A stretch of DNA of 64,000 bases, taken from positions 361,306 to 425,305 of the forward strand of contig NZ_LGLV01000008.1 in assembly GCF_001687365.1 (NCBI RefSeq), read 5' to 3'. This DNA comes from Pararhizobium polonicum. Its GTDB lineage: Bacteria > Pseudomonadota > Alphaproteobacteria > Rhizobiales > Rhizobiaceae. Below are positions 1 to 8,888 of the stretch, in pieces (the stretch's first letter is position 1; every line of letters starts with the position of its first letter). A program made the translations under genes and the position numbers. The notes under the pieces were generated by a model. That model was not told where the DNA came from, ran no database searches, and saw only the letters and a list, made by a program, of their open reading frames with translations.

Positions 1-905
1 CCGCCCTCTCCTGGGCGCTGCCGCATCTGGAGCGGCATGATACCTGGTTCGATCTGCTGGCCGCCGGCTTCACGGCACAGCAGCGGGTGTTCCGGCTGAA
101 TGATGACGTGATGGCGGCCCATACCGCCATCGACACGGCCCGTGCGGCGGCCCGGCGCCGGGGCTTCGACCGGTTGACCCGGCTGATCGACGGCGAGCGT
201 GCGACGCTGCTGATCGCTTCGGGAGACGTCGAGGAGGCGATCCGCTACGCTGATGTCTGCGGCTTCACTGCACAGAGCGCCCGGTCCGACGGGGCCAACA
301 ACCTGGCTGTTCATCTGCGTGGCTGCGTTCCGGCTCTCCTGTGGGTACGGATCCATGCGGCGCTCGGCGAGACCGCACGGGCGCGCGCTGTTTTCCAGAG
401 CCTTGTCACGCAGCAGGCCCAAAAGCCGCATGTGCCGCGTCGCATCGAACTCGGCTTCATCGATATCCGCCTGCTGCTTGCGGAAGGTGAACTGCAGAAG
501 GCCGCCGCGACGCTGTCCGATCTGATGCTGTCGCTGCCGGTTGCCGATTACCGGGCAATCCTGCAGGTCGAAGGTGCAGAATTCGCAGACCGGCTGCGGT
601 CATTGGCAGGCTCCCAGGATGTCCCGGCCATCGTGTCGCAACGGCTCATCCATGTTCTTGATACCGTACCGCCTGCGCGGGGTATTGCCGCGGCCACCAT
701 GCCGGAGACCGGCAGCCTGACCGAACGCGAGCGCGGTGTAATGCATCTTTTGAGCGCTGGTCTCAGCAACAAGGAAATCGGCCGCAAACTCAAGCTCAGC
801 GACAACACGGTGAAATTTCACCTGCGCAATATCTTTGCCAAGTTGAACGTGACGACGCGAACGGCAGCGGTCATGGCCGGACGCGATATCGGCGTACACT
901 CATGA
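1..905 (+). CDS. LuxR-family transcriptional regulator, MalT-like (5' truncated)
   Basis: The reading frame is open from the left edge of the window, so the true start lies outside; the GTG at 87 is internal. The last ~60 residues are a typical LuxR-type helix-turn-helix (LTERERGVMHLLSAG, then NKEIGRKLKLSDNTVKFHLR). The preceding ~200 residues are helical and Ala/Arg-rich, resembling the TPR-like region of large ATP-dependent LuxR (LAL/MalT) regulators, but the NTPase part is not visible. It ends 120 bp before the hydantoinase genes in the same direction, so it may control them. The DNA-binding class is clear; the ligand and target are inference. Confidence 0.85.
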   Translation, partial: ALSWALPHLERHDTWFDLLAAGFTAQQRVFRLNDDVMAAHTAIDTARAAARRRGFDRLTRLIDGERATLLIASGDVEEAIRYADVCGFTAQSARSDGANNLAVHLRGCVPALLWVRIHAALGETARARAVFQSLVTQQAQKPHVPRRIELGFIDIRLLLAEGELQKAAATLSDLMLSLPVADYRAILQVEGAEFADRLRSLAGSQDVPAIVSQRLIHVLDTVPPARGIAAATMPETGSLTERERGVMHLLSAGLSNKEIGRKLKLSDNTVKFHLRNIFAKLNVTTRTAAVMAGRDIGVHS

Positions 906-912
906 ACTGGCA

Positions 913-962
913 CCTACCCAAACGGGTGGGACGCGTCAAAAACCACCCACCCATCTGGTAGG
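913..962. promoter_or_regulatory. Nested inverted repeat upstream of hyuB
   Basis: An outer pair CCTACC (913-918)/GGTAGG (957-962) encloses GGGTGGG (924-930)/CCCACCC (946-952), and the 5' part also reads ACCC-AAAC-GGGT (916-927). It lies between the regulator stop and the hyuB start. It could be an operator, an attenuator hairpin or a terminator without a T-tract. The symmetry is seen; the function is inferred. Confidence 0.4.
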
Positions 963-1025
963 CTACCTGCCTTCAACGAACGCCCCTAGTTTGCCCTCAA
1001 CAAGAAAAACGAGGGTGACGAGACG

Positions 1026-2720
1026 ATGACCACCGGGCAACATCCCGTCGATGCCGTGACGCAGGAAATCATCGAAGGCAAGCTGATGGCGACCGTCGAT
1101 GAAATGGGTATCGTCATGGCGCGCACCAGCATGAGCCCGGTCATCTACGAAGTGCTCGATTTCGCCTGCGGCCTTCTGACCGCCGATGGTGAACTGGTCG
1201 CCCAGATGAACGGCATCACCCTGTTTACCGGCACCTTCGGTGTGCAGGTGAAGGCTCTTATCGAGAAGTTTACGGACAATCTCGCCGATGGCGATATCCT
1301 GCTGTCCAACGATCCCTATGCGGGCGGCACGCATGCCTGCGATTTTGCCATCGTCAAGCCGTTGTTCATCGACGGCAAAATCCTCGCCTATGCCATCAAT
1401 GTTGCGCATTACCTCGATGTCGGCGGGTCGGTGCCCGGAAGCCTTGCGCCCGATGCCACCTCGGTGTTTCAGGAGGGGCTGCGCCTGCCGGGCGTCAAGA
1501 TCGTCCGTGCCGATGTCTTTTCCGACGAAATCCTGCACATCGTCAGCGAGAATGTCCGGCTGCCTGAAATCGCGCTAGGCGACCTCAACGCACAGGTGGC
1601 AACGGTGCGGGTCGCCGCGCGGCGTATGGCGGAACTTTCCGCCAAGTACGGGGCTGGGGTTGTCGAAGCCGCCTTCGCCAATCTCCTGTCCGCAAGCGAA
1701 TCCCGCAGCCGCGCCGCCATCACCGCGCTCCCCGACGGCCGCTACGAGGCTGCCGACATCATCGATGGAGACGGAGTCAGCCTTGCGCCGATCCCTGTCA
1801 ATGTGGTGGTGACCATTGCCGGCGACCGCATCACGGCCGATTTCACCGGCTGTCCGCCAGCCGTTGCCGGGCCGATCAACTGTGCCCGCGGTGCGTTGCA
1901 GTCGGCAGTCAGGACGATCGTCAAGGCGATGGTCGGCCCCCAGGAACCCTCCAACGAAGGCTGGTTCCGGCCGCTCACCGTCATCGCGCCGGCCGGCACC
2001 ATCTTCACCGCCGAAAAACCTTCGCCGACCGGCTGGTACTACGAGGGGTCGGTACATGCGTCGGAACTGGTCTGGAAGGCGCTGGCGCCGCTGATGCCGT
2101 CGCGGTTTTCCGCCGGATCCTATTCCAGCCTCTGCGTCGTCTATATTTCCGGCAAGGACCGGAGCGGCCAGCCATTCATCCACATCGAGCCGCAACACGG
2201 CGGCTGGGGGGCGAGCGAGCATCGCGACGGCGCCGACGCGCTGATCGCGCTCACCGACGGCGATACCTACAATTATTCGGTCGAAGTGATCGAGGCGCGG
2301 TTTCCGCTGCGGGTCAAGCGCTACGGCTTCAATGTCGAGGGTGGCACGGGTGCCGGCCGCAGGCGCGGCGGCTTCGGCATCGTGCGGGAATACGAGATCC
2401 TCGGTGAAGACGCATCCGCCTATGGCAGTTTCGGGCGCACGGCAACGCAACCCTGGGGCATGGATGGCGGCGGGCAGGGAAGCGTGAATAGGCTGCAGAT
2501 CGCACCGGCAAAGGGGGGCGCGCTGCAAACCTATGGCCGCGTCGCCCATATCGATCTGAACAGAGGCGATGTTCTGCGCGTGATCACCGGCGGCGGCGGT
2601 GGCTGGGGCGATGCCTGCGAGCGCGAACCTCTGCTGGTCGAGCAGGATCTGCGCAACGGCTTTCTGACGGAGGCACAGGCCTCCAGTCTCTACGGGTACA
2701 ACACGAGGATTTCAGGATGA
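1026..2720 (+). CDS. hyuB: Hydantoinase B / oxoprolinase-family subunit
   Basis: A 564-residue protein of the hydantoinase B family, the normal length. Family features include DILLSNDPYAGGTHACD near residues 90-110 and a Gly-rich C-terminus (VITGGGGGWGD). HyuB acts with HyuA in ATP-dependent cytoplasmic ring opening of hydantoins, N-methylhydantoin or 5-oxoproline. The stop overlaps the hyuA start (ATGA at 2717-2720), so the two subunits are translationally coupled. The ABC importer genes that follow suggest that the substrate is imported by the same operon. The exact substrate cannot be read from the sequence; acetone-carboxylase subunits belong to the same superfamily but normally occur with a third small subunit, which is absent here. 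Confidence 0.9.
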   Translation: MTTGQHPVDAVTQEIIEGKLMATVDEMGIVMARTSMSPVIYEVLDFACGLLTADGELVAQMNGITLFTGTFGVQVKALIEKFTDNLADGDILLSNDPYAGGTHACDFAIVKPLFIDGKILAYAINVAHYLDVGGSVPGSLAPDATSVFQEGLRLPGVKIVRADVFSDEILHIVSENVRLPEIALGDLNAQVATVRVAARRMAELSAKYGAGVVEAAFANLLSASESRSRAAITALPDGRYEAADIIDGDGVSLAPIPVNVVVTIAGDRITADFTGCPPAVAGPINCARGALQSAVRTIVKAMVGPQEPSNEGWFRPLTVIAPAGTIFTAEKPSPTGWYYEGSVHASELVWKALAPLMPSRFSAGSYSSLCVVYISGKDRSGQPFIHIEPQHGGWGASEHRDGADALIALTDGDTYNYSVEVIEARFPLRVKRYGFNVEGGTGAGRRRGGFGIVREYEILGEDASAYGSFGRTATQPWGMDGGGQGSVNRLQIAPAKGGALQTYGRVAHIDLNRGDVLRVITGGGGGWGDACEREPLLVEQDLRNGFLTEAQASSLYGYNTRISG

Positions 2721-4780
2721 TCAGGCTGGCAACCGATGTCGGAGGGACATTTACCGATCTTGTCGGGTATGATGAACGTAGCGGCGAACTGTTTACCGCC
2801 AAAAGCCTGACCACCGTCAAAAACCAATCCCGGGGTGTGCTCAATGCCATTGCCTCGGCGGAAGAGAAATGTGGACTGCGAACGCGGGACGTGACTTTCT
2901 TTGCTCATGGCGGAACCACGGTCATCAATGCCATCACCGAGCGCAAGGGCGTGCGCACGGCACTGGTCACCACCGCCGGCTTTCGCGACGTGCTGGAAAT
3001 CGGCCGGGGCAATCGCCCCGATCTCTACAATCTGCAGTTCCACAGTCCCGAACCTTTCGTTCCCCGTGAGCTGCGCTTCGAAGTCCGCGAGCGGCTCGAT
3101 GCCTCAGGCAAGGTCATCCTGCCTCTGGAGCTCGACGATCTGAGGCCGATCATCGCCCGCTGCAAGGCGGAAGGGATCGAGGCCATCGCGATCCTCTTTC
3201 TGCACAGCTACGCCAATCCCGAACATGAAATTCTCTGCGCGGGCATTCTCGCCGACGCTCTTCCAGAGGTCACGGTCTGCGCCAGTCACGCGGTATCGCG
3301 GCAATGGCGCGAATACGAACGTACCAACACGGTGGTGCTCAATGCCTATGTCCAGCCGATCATCCAGCATTATTTCGAGCGGCTGGAAGAGGCCCTGATG
3401 AAGCGAGGGCTGACATGCCCTTACTACGCGATGCAGTCGAACGGCGGTATCTCGACCTTCGATCAGGCGGTGGGCAGTCCGCTGACCCTGGTGGAATCGG
3501 GGCCAGCCGGCGGCGTTGCTGGTGCGGCCCGGATCGGCGATGCGCTCGGTGAGCGCGAGGTCCTGTCGCTTGATGTCGGCGGCACCACGGCCAAATGCTC
3601 GCTGATCCATGGTGGGCGCCCGACCCTGAATGTCGACTACAAGCTGGAACATACCCGCATCCGGCCCGGCCATCCCGTGCAGGTGCCGGTGGTGGATATC
3701 GTCGAGATCGGCTCCGGCGGCGGCTCGATCGCCCGGCTCGACGATCGCGGCGGGTTGCGTGTCGGCCCGGAAAGCGCCGGTTCCACCCCCGGTCCCGCCT
3801 GCTACGGGCTTGGCGGCAAGAAACCGACGCTGTCGGACGCCATCCTCACGATCGGCATTTTCGATCCCACCACGTTTGCCGGCGGCAGCCTGCATCTGGA
3901 CAGGCAGAAGGCGGCGGATGCGATCGCCACCGTCGCCACACCGCTCGGGATGAGCATAGAGGATGCGGCGATCGCCATTATCGACATCGCCCATGCCAGC
4001 ATGATCAATGCCCTGAAACTGGTAACGGTGCAGCGCGGCCACGACCCGCGCGATGCGGTCTTCGTCGTCAGCGGCGGCGCCGGGCCGGCACTGGCCACCC
4101 GTCTCGGACGGGATCTGAACGTCAAGGCGACCGTTATTCCGCCGCACCCCGGCATTTTCTCCGCCTGGGGGATGCTGGCCGCAGAACCGCGTGCCGATTT
4201 TCGCGGCACCTGGTTTTCGGCTCTGACGGCGGGCGCGCTTGCGGAATTGTCCACCCGGTTCGATGGACTGGAAACCGAGGCCGTCGCCTATTTCGCCAAG
4301 GGGCAGGATGCCGATATCCGCTTCACCTATCAGGTCGAAGCCCGGTATCGCGGCCAGGAACATGGCGTCTTTGCCCAGTTTCATCGGGATGACGATGTTC
4401 AAAACTTTGCGGAACGCTTTCATGCCGCCCATGAGCGCGCCTATTCGTTCCGGCTGCCCGATGCCGGCATCGAGATCACCACCCTGCATCTCGAAGCGGT
4501 TCTGAACGGGCCGGTCATCGCATTGCCGCCGCTGCCGGGAACCGGCCATGGGGCAGATGCAGCCCTCACGGGCCGCCGTGACGTCTATTTCGGTGCTGCC
4601 CTCGGTTGGGTATCGTGCCCTGTCTACAAGCGCTGCCGGCTCGGACCCGGCCAATCGATCGAGGGGCCGATGATCGTGGAGGAGCCGACGGCAACCACGC
4701 TCGTTCAGGAAAACCAGGTGCTTGAAGTGACGGATACCGGTATCCTGATCATCCGTGAGAGCAGCGTTGAGGCGGAGTGA
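2717..4780 (+). CDS. hyuA: Hydantoinase A / oxoprolinase-family ATP-dependent subunit
   Basis: A 687-residue HyuA-family protein. The N-terminus carries the ASKHA-like phosphate loop ATDVGGTFTDLV (residues ~5-16), a second LDVGGTTAKCSLI element lies near residue 280, and a GSGGGSIARLD stretch follows. HyuA provides the ATPase half of an ATP-dependent amidohydrolase with HyuB. It overlaps hyuB by four bases and is followed after one base by the ABC ATPase gene, so it sits inside a six-gene operon (1026-8834). The length matches N-methylhydantoinase/hydantoinase A proteins rather than the ~1250-residue fused 5-oxoprolinase. Confidence 0.9.
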   Translation: MIRLATDVGGTFTDLVGYDERSGELFTAKSLTTVKNQSRGVLNAIASAEEKCGLRTRDVTFFAHGGTTVINAITERKGVRTALVTTAGFRDVLEIGRGNRPDLYNLQFHSPEPFVPRELRFEVRERLDASGKVILPLELDDLRPIIARCKAEGIEAIAILFLHSYANPEHEILCAGILADALPEVTVCASHAVSRQWREYERTNTVVLNAYVQPIIQHYFERLEEALMKRGLTCPYYAMQSNGGISTFDQAVGSPLTLVESGPAGGVAGAARIGDALGEREVLSLDVGGTTAKCSLIHGGRPTLNVDYKLEHTRIRPGHPVQVPVVDIVEIGSGGGSIARLDDRGGLRVGPESAGSTPGPACYGLGGKKPTLSDAILTIGIFDPTTFAGGSLHLDRQKAADAIATVATPLGMSIEDAAIAIIDIAHASMINALKLVTVQRGHDPRDAVFVVSGGAGPALATRLGRDLNVKATVIPPHPGIFSAWGMLAAEPRADFRGTWFSALTAGALAELSTRFDGLETEAVAYFAKGQDADIRFTYQVEARYRGQEHGVFAQFHRDDDVQNFAERFHAAHERAYSFRLPDAGIEITTLHLEAVLNGPVIALPPLPGTGHGADAALTGRRDVYFGAALGWVSCPVYKRCRLGPGQSIEGPMIVEEPTATTLVQENQVLEVTDTGILIIRESSVEAE

Positions 4781-4781
4781 T

Positions 4782-5867
4782 ATGGCGATATCGATCCAGA
4801 TCGATCGTGTCAGTCGGGACTATGGGCCGGTCAAGGCGCTGGATGACGTGACGCTCGACATCCGGGCGGGCGAATTCTTCACTCTGCTTGGATCGTCGGG
4901 ATGCGGGAAAAGCTCGCTTCTGAAGCTGATCGGTGGCTTCGACAGGCCGACATCCGGCCGCGTCGCCTTCGACGGCAAGGATGTCGGCGATCTGCCGGCC
5001 AACAAACGCCCGGTCAATACGGTCTTCCAGAGCCTGGCCCTGTTTCCGCACATGAGCGTGGCGCAGAACGTCGGCTACGGTTTGCGCCTGAAGGGGCTGT
5101 GGGGCGTTGCGCTGGAAATCAGGATCAACGACGCGCTGGACCTTGTCGAACTTTCCGGCTTCGGTCCGCGCGACGTCAACCTCTTGTCCGGCGGCCAGCG
5201 GCAGCGTGTGGCGCTGGCCCGGGCGCTGGTGATGGAGCCGGGCATTCTGCTTCTCGACGAACCGCTGACCGGGCTTGACGAGCGCCTGCGTCAGCAGATG
5301 CGCGATGAATTCGGACGGCTGCACAAGCGCACCGGCGCCACCTTCATCCTCGTCACCCACAATCAGGACGAAGCGCTGAGCCTGTCGGATCGCATGGCCG
5401 TCATGCATCGGGGGCGGATAGAGCAGGTGGATGCGCCCGCCCGTTTCTTCGAGGCTCCGGCCAATGCGTTCGTTGCCCGCTTCATCGGTATCGATACCCT
5501 GTTGCGGCCGCAAAGCATCGTTGCGGCCGGTGGTCATGCGGAGGTGACCGTTGCCGGCCAGACGCTGCCAGCGCGGGTGGAAGGTCCAACGGATCCAGCC
5601 GCAAGCGTTATCGCCATCCGCCCGGACCGCTTGTTTCTGGCTCGGGCCGGCACGCTACCCGCGCTGATGCTGACAGTTGTCGGAACGACGTTCCGCGGGC
5701 TCCATCGGGACCTGAAACTAGCCTTTGCAGATGGCCAGACGCTGGTGATCGCCATCGAAGCAGACGCCGATATCGGGCCGTTTTCCATCGGACAGCAAGT
5801 GGCCGTCGGCCTCAAGCCGGATGCCGCGGTGCTGATTTCCAGCGCGGGATTGCCGCCGGCCGGATGA
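4782..5867 (+). CDS. Spermidine/putrescine-type ABC transporter ATP-binding protein
   Basis: A 361-residue importer ATPase of the PotA/CysA type. Visible motifs are Walker A GSSGCGKSSL, signature LSGGQRQRVALARAL, Walker B ILLLDEPLTGLD and the H-loop LVTHNQDEA, with a C-terminal TOBE-like regulatory domain of ~120 residues. I chose the ATG at 4782 rather than the GTG at 4755 because ggcggag lies just upstream and it removes an N-terminal tail overlapping hyuA. Directly behind hyuA, it probably energises uptake of the hydantoinase substrate. Confidence 0.92.
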   Translation: MAISIQIDRVSRDYGPVKALDDVTLDIRAGEFFTLLGSSGCGKSSLLKLIGGFDRPTSGRVAFDGKDVGDLPANKRPVNTVFQSLALFPHMSVAQNVGYGLRLKGLWGVALEIRINDALDLVELSGFGPRDVNLLSGGQRQRVALARALVMEPGILLLDEPLTGLDERLRQQMRDEFGRLHKRTGATFILVTHNQDEALSLSDRMAVMHRGRIEQVDAPARFFEAPANAFVARFIGIDTLLRPQSIVAAGGHAEVTVAGQTLPARVEGPTDPAASVIAIRPDRLFLARAGTLPALMLTVVGTTFRGLHRDLKLAFADGQTLVIAIEADADIGPFSIGQQVAVGLKPDAAVLISSAGLPPAG

Positions 5868-5920
5868 TCCGGCGGTGAAGGAATGACAACGCATGCCAAG
5901 AACCAAAAAGGGGAATGACA

Positions 5921-7099
5921 ATGAGCAAGCAGAACAGATCGCCTTTACCCCGGCAGCACAGCAATGTGCAGCGGCGTGATTTCCTCAAGCTGATGGGCGC
6001 GGGCGGTATCGCGCTCTCCGCCGGCAGCCTGGGCTTTGCCTCTCGTCTGGCCGCGCAGGGTGCCGCAAGCGTCGCCTTCTGGGCGACGGCAACGCTGGAT
6101 ATCGGCGACAAATGGCAGGAATTCGCCACGCAGAATGGCGTGACACCGGAATTCACCGACAACGGCAACGACCTCGGTCCGGTGATCGCGCGCCTCGCCG
6201 CCGGCAATGCCAACGACCTGTTCGACATCGGCGGCTTTCAGGGCGGCGCCGAGAAGGAACTGGCGCGGCAGGGCGTCATCATTCCATGGGATGTTGCCAA
6301 GATCCCGAATTACGAAAGCCTCTGGCAATGGGCGAAGGACATCCCCTATCTCAAGTATGACGGCAAGCAATACGGCATTCCGGCCGTCGTCAATGCCGAC
6401 TCGATCATCTACCGGCCTGACAAGCTCGGCAAAATCGACAGCTACGGTGCGATCTTCGACCCGAAGCTGAAGGGTCGCGTGGCGATGGAGGATGCCTGGA
6501 TCAACAGCGCCATCTTTACCGCCATGTATCTGAAGGAAAGCGAAAACCAGCCGATCGCCGATCCCGGCAATCTGTCGGAATCCGAACTCGGTCTGGTCAT
6601 GGAATTCCTGATCAAGCACAAGTCGGACGGACAGTTCCGCACCTTCTGGAACGGCTGGGAGCAAGGCGTCCAGCTTGTTGCCGATCAGGAGGTCGATGCG
6701 ATGACCGGCTGGGAGCCGATCGTCTACGAAGGCCGCAAGCGCGGGCTTCAGGTGGAGTATGCGGCGCCCGTCGAGGGGTATGAGGGCTGGGGTAACAATA
6801 TGGTTCTCCTGAAGGGTGCCGGCGATCGCGGCGTTTCGGATACGGCCCATACCTTCGTCAACGGCCTGCTCGGCGGCTTCTACGGCTGCGAACTCGGCCA
6901 GGCGCGCGGCTATCTCGTGCCGACCGACAACAATGTCGTCTATGCCAAGGCCCATCCGGAAGAATACAAGCCCGATGACGTCGAGAAGCTCGGCGAACAT
7001 GTGAAGGCGAAGTTTGCCGGCAAGATCTACTGGCAGAATGCCCGGCCGGACAATTTCCAGCTTTACGAGGAATGGTGGCAGAAGCTGCGCAACGCCTGA
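5921..7099 (+). CDS. ABC transporter substrate-binding protein, PotD-like, Tat-exported
   Basis: A periplasmic solute-binding protein of the spermidine/putrescine family, ~392 residues. The N-terminus holds a twin-arginine signal (QRRDFLKLMGAGGIALS) followed by an Ala-rich cleavage region, so it is probably folded before export. ATG 5921 is preferred over ATG 5915 because GGGGA then lies six bases upstream instead of touching the start. It is the binding component for the two following permeases and the preceding ATPase. The ligand is unknown; the operon points to a hydantoin-like or amide compound rather than a polyamine. Confidence 0.88.
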   Translation: MSKQNRSPLPRQHSNVQRRDFLKLMGAGGIALSAGSLGFASRLAAQGAASVAFWATATLDIGDKWQEFATQNGVTPEFTDNGNDLGPVIARLAAGNANDLFDIGGFQGGAEKELARQGVIIPWDVAKIPNYESLWQWAKDIPYLKYDGKQYGIPAVVNADSIIYRPDKLGKIDSYGAIFDPKLKGRVAMEDAWINSAIFTAMYLKESENQPIADPGNLSESELGLVMEFLIKHKSDGQFRTFWNGWEQGVQLVADQEVDAMTGWEPIVYEGRKRGLQVEYAAPVEGYEGWGNNMVLLKGAGDRGVSDTAHTFVNGLLGGFYGCELGQARGYLVPTDNNVVYAKAHPEEYKPDDVEKLGEHVKAKFAGKIYWQNARPDNFQLYEEWWQKLRNA

Positions 7100-7158
7100 G
7101 CCAATGATCGGCAGCGGCAATCTCCTTGCCGCTGCCGCCAGACCCTTGAAGGACCAGC

Positions 7159-8028
7159 ATGACCGGATCGCGCCTGCCCATTTCATCGGCTCTGATGACG
7201 CCGCCGCTGCTGGCCATCCTGGCATTCGGACTGGCGCCGCTGACCATCGTCGTCGTCTGGAGTTTCTGGAACTGGGACCCCTCGACCTACTGGATCAAGC
7301 CGGACCTGAGCCTTGCCGGGTATGCGGCCATTCTGGAGGTGGGGCGGTGGACGGTGATCGTCTCGACACTGGTAAAGGCGTTCGCAACGGCGCTGCTTTG
7401 CCTGCTGATCGCCTATCCGACGGCCTATGCCGTGCATTTCCTTGCCGGGCGACGGCTCAGTATCCTCCTGCTGGCTTTGATCACCATCCCGTTCTTCACG
7501 TCCTACCTCATCCGGTCCTTCTCCTGGCGGCTTGTGCTCGGGCGCACCGGCGTTCTCAACACATGGCTGCAGGACTGGGGCATCATCCATGCGCCGCTCG
7601 ACTGGCTGTTGTTCAGCAATTTTGCCGTCGTCGTCGGACTGCTTGCCTCCTACCTGCCGTTTGCGACCTTTCCGCTGCTTCTGTCGATGCGCCGGGTCGA
7701 TCCGACGTTTCTGGCTGCGGCACAGGATCTCGGCGCCGGTTTCTGGAAAGGTTTGACGAGCATCCTTCTGCCGCTAACCATGCCGGGCATTTTTGCCGGC
7801 TTCCTGTTCGTCTTCGTCATGGTGGTTGGATCGTCCACCGAGGTGCAGATGCTTGGCGGTGCCGGTGCGTCGATCGTGTCGGTGATGATCAACGATGTGA
7901 TGCGTGTCGCCAATTATCCGCTCGCCTTTGCCATCTCCACCATCGTGCTTGTGGTGATCTTCGGACTTGTGCTGATCGGCAATCGCCTCTTCGGCCTTGC
8001 CTCGCTGTTCGAGGACCAGTCGCCATGA
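7159..8028 (+). CDS. ABC transporter permease, PotB-like
   Basis: An inner-membrane permease of 289 residues with about six hydrophobic segments and the binding-protein-dependent EAA-like loop (AAAQDLGAGFWKGLTSILLP) that contacts the ATPase. The start is supported by AAGGA upstream. The stop overlaps the next permease start (ATGATGA at 8025-8031). It pairs with the following gene to form the membrane channel of the importer that accompanies hyuAB. Confidence 0.9.
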   Translation: MTGSRLPISSALMTPPLLAILAFGLAPLTIVVVWSFWNWDPSTYWIKPDLSLAGYAAILEVGRWTVIVSTLVKAFATALLCLLIAYPTAYAVHFLAGRRLSILLLALITIPFFTSYLIRSFSWRLVLGRTGVLNTWLQDWGIIHAPLDWLLFSNFAVVVGLLASYLPFATFPLLLSMRRVDPTFLAAAQDLGAGFWKGLTSILLPLTMPGIFAGFLFVFVMVVGSSTEVQMLGGAGASIVSVMINDVMRVANYPLAFAISTIVLVVIFGLVLIGNRLFGLASLFEDQSP

Positions 8029-8834
8029 TGACCCATGAAGGTCTTGCCAACCGTATCCTGCTCTGGGCGATCACCATCGCCGGGCTGATCATCATCTACG
8101 CGCCGCCGCTCTACCTGCTGGCCGTGTCGTTCAATCCCGCTTTGCAGCCCGGCCTGCCGCGCCTGTCCGATCTCAGCCTCACCTGGTATGCGGCACTGCC
8201 GAAGGAGAGGGCACTGATCGGGGCGTTGCAGCAGTCGCTGATCATCGCCACGGTGACGGCGGTGCTGGCAACCGGCATGTCGCTGCTGGCAGCGCTTGCC
8301 TATTTCGAACTGCGTGCCCGGCGGACGAGCTGGTTCCTGACGGTGATCCTGCCGATGTTCGTTCCGGGGGTGATCCAGGGGCTGGCGCTGTCGGCGGTGT
8401 TCACCCGCAGCGGTATCAAGGCCTCCAGCCTGACGGTCATCGCCGGCCATCTGCTGTGGGCCATGCCCTTTGCCTTCATCGTCATTCTCACCAGCTTTGC
8501 CGCGGTACGCCGCTCCTATCTGGTGGCCGCAGCCGATCTTGGGGCAACACGCTGGCACCAGTTCGTCGATATCACCCTGCCGCTGATCCGGCCGGGGCTG
8601 ATCAGCGCCTTCCTCTTTTCATTCCTGCTGTCGCTCAACGAATTCACCCGTGCCTTCTATCTGGCAGGCCGCCAGAACACCCTGCCGGTCGTCCTGTTCG
8701 GCAAGATGAACTCGGGCGCCTCGCCGGTGATCTACGCCATGTCCGGCGCTATCTTTATGGCCTCCGTCGCATGCGTCGCATTGATCGCGATCCGCTCGCT
8801 ATGGACAGGCACAGGGCAACGCTCGCCCCGATAA
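8025..8834 (+). CDS. ABC transporter permease, PotC-like
   Basis: The second permease of the importer, 269 residues from the ATG at 8025, with six predicted membrane segments and an EAA loop (AAADLGATRWHQFVDITLPLI region near residue 170). The same frame is open upstream to 7014, but that stretch is a shadow of the substrate-binding and PotB genes and does not look like protein. It overlaps the preceding permease by four bases and is the last gene of the hyu operon; a convergent gene ends 54 bp later. Confidence 0.9.
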   Translation: MMTHEGLANRILLWAITIAGLIIIYAPPLYLLAVSFNPALQPGLPRLSDLSLTWYAALPKERALIGALQQSLIIATVTAVLATGMSLLAALAYFELRARRTSWFLTVILPMFVPGVIQGLALSAVFTRSGIKASSLTVIAGHLLWAMPFAFIVILTSFAAVRRSYLVAAADLGATRWHQFVDITLPLIRPGLISAFLFSFLLSLNEFTRAFYLAGRQNTLPVVLFGKMNSGASPVIYAMSGAIFMASVACVALIAIRSLWTGTGQRSPR

Positions 8835-8888
8835 GGGGTGGAATATATAGGACACTCCGGCAGACGGCCGCGTTCCGACGCTTGCGTG

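Noticed and set aside
7014..8834. 606-residue frame suggesting a large fused permease
   Set aside because: Only the part from 8025 is protein-like; the upstream part is a shadow of the binding-protein and PotB-like genes.
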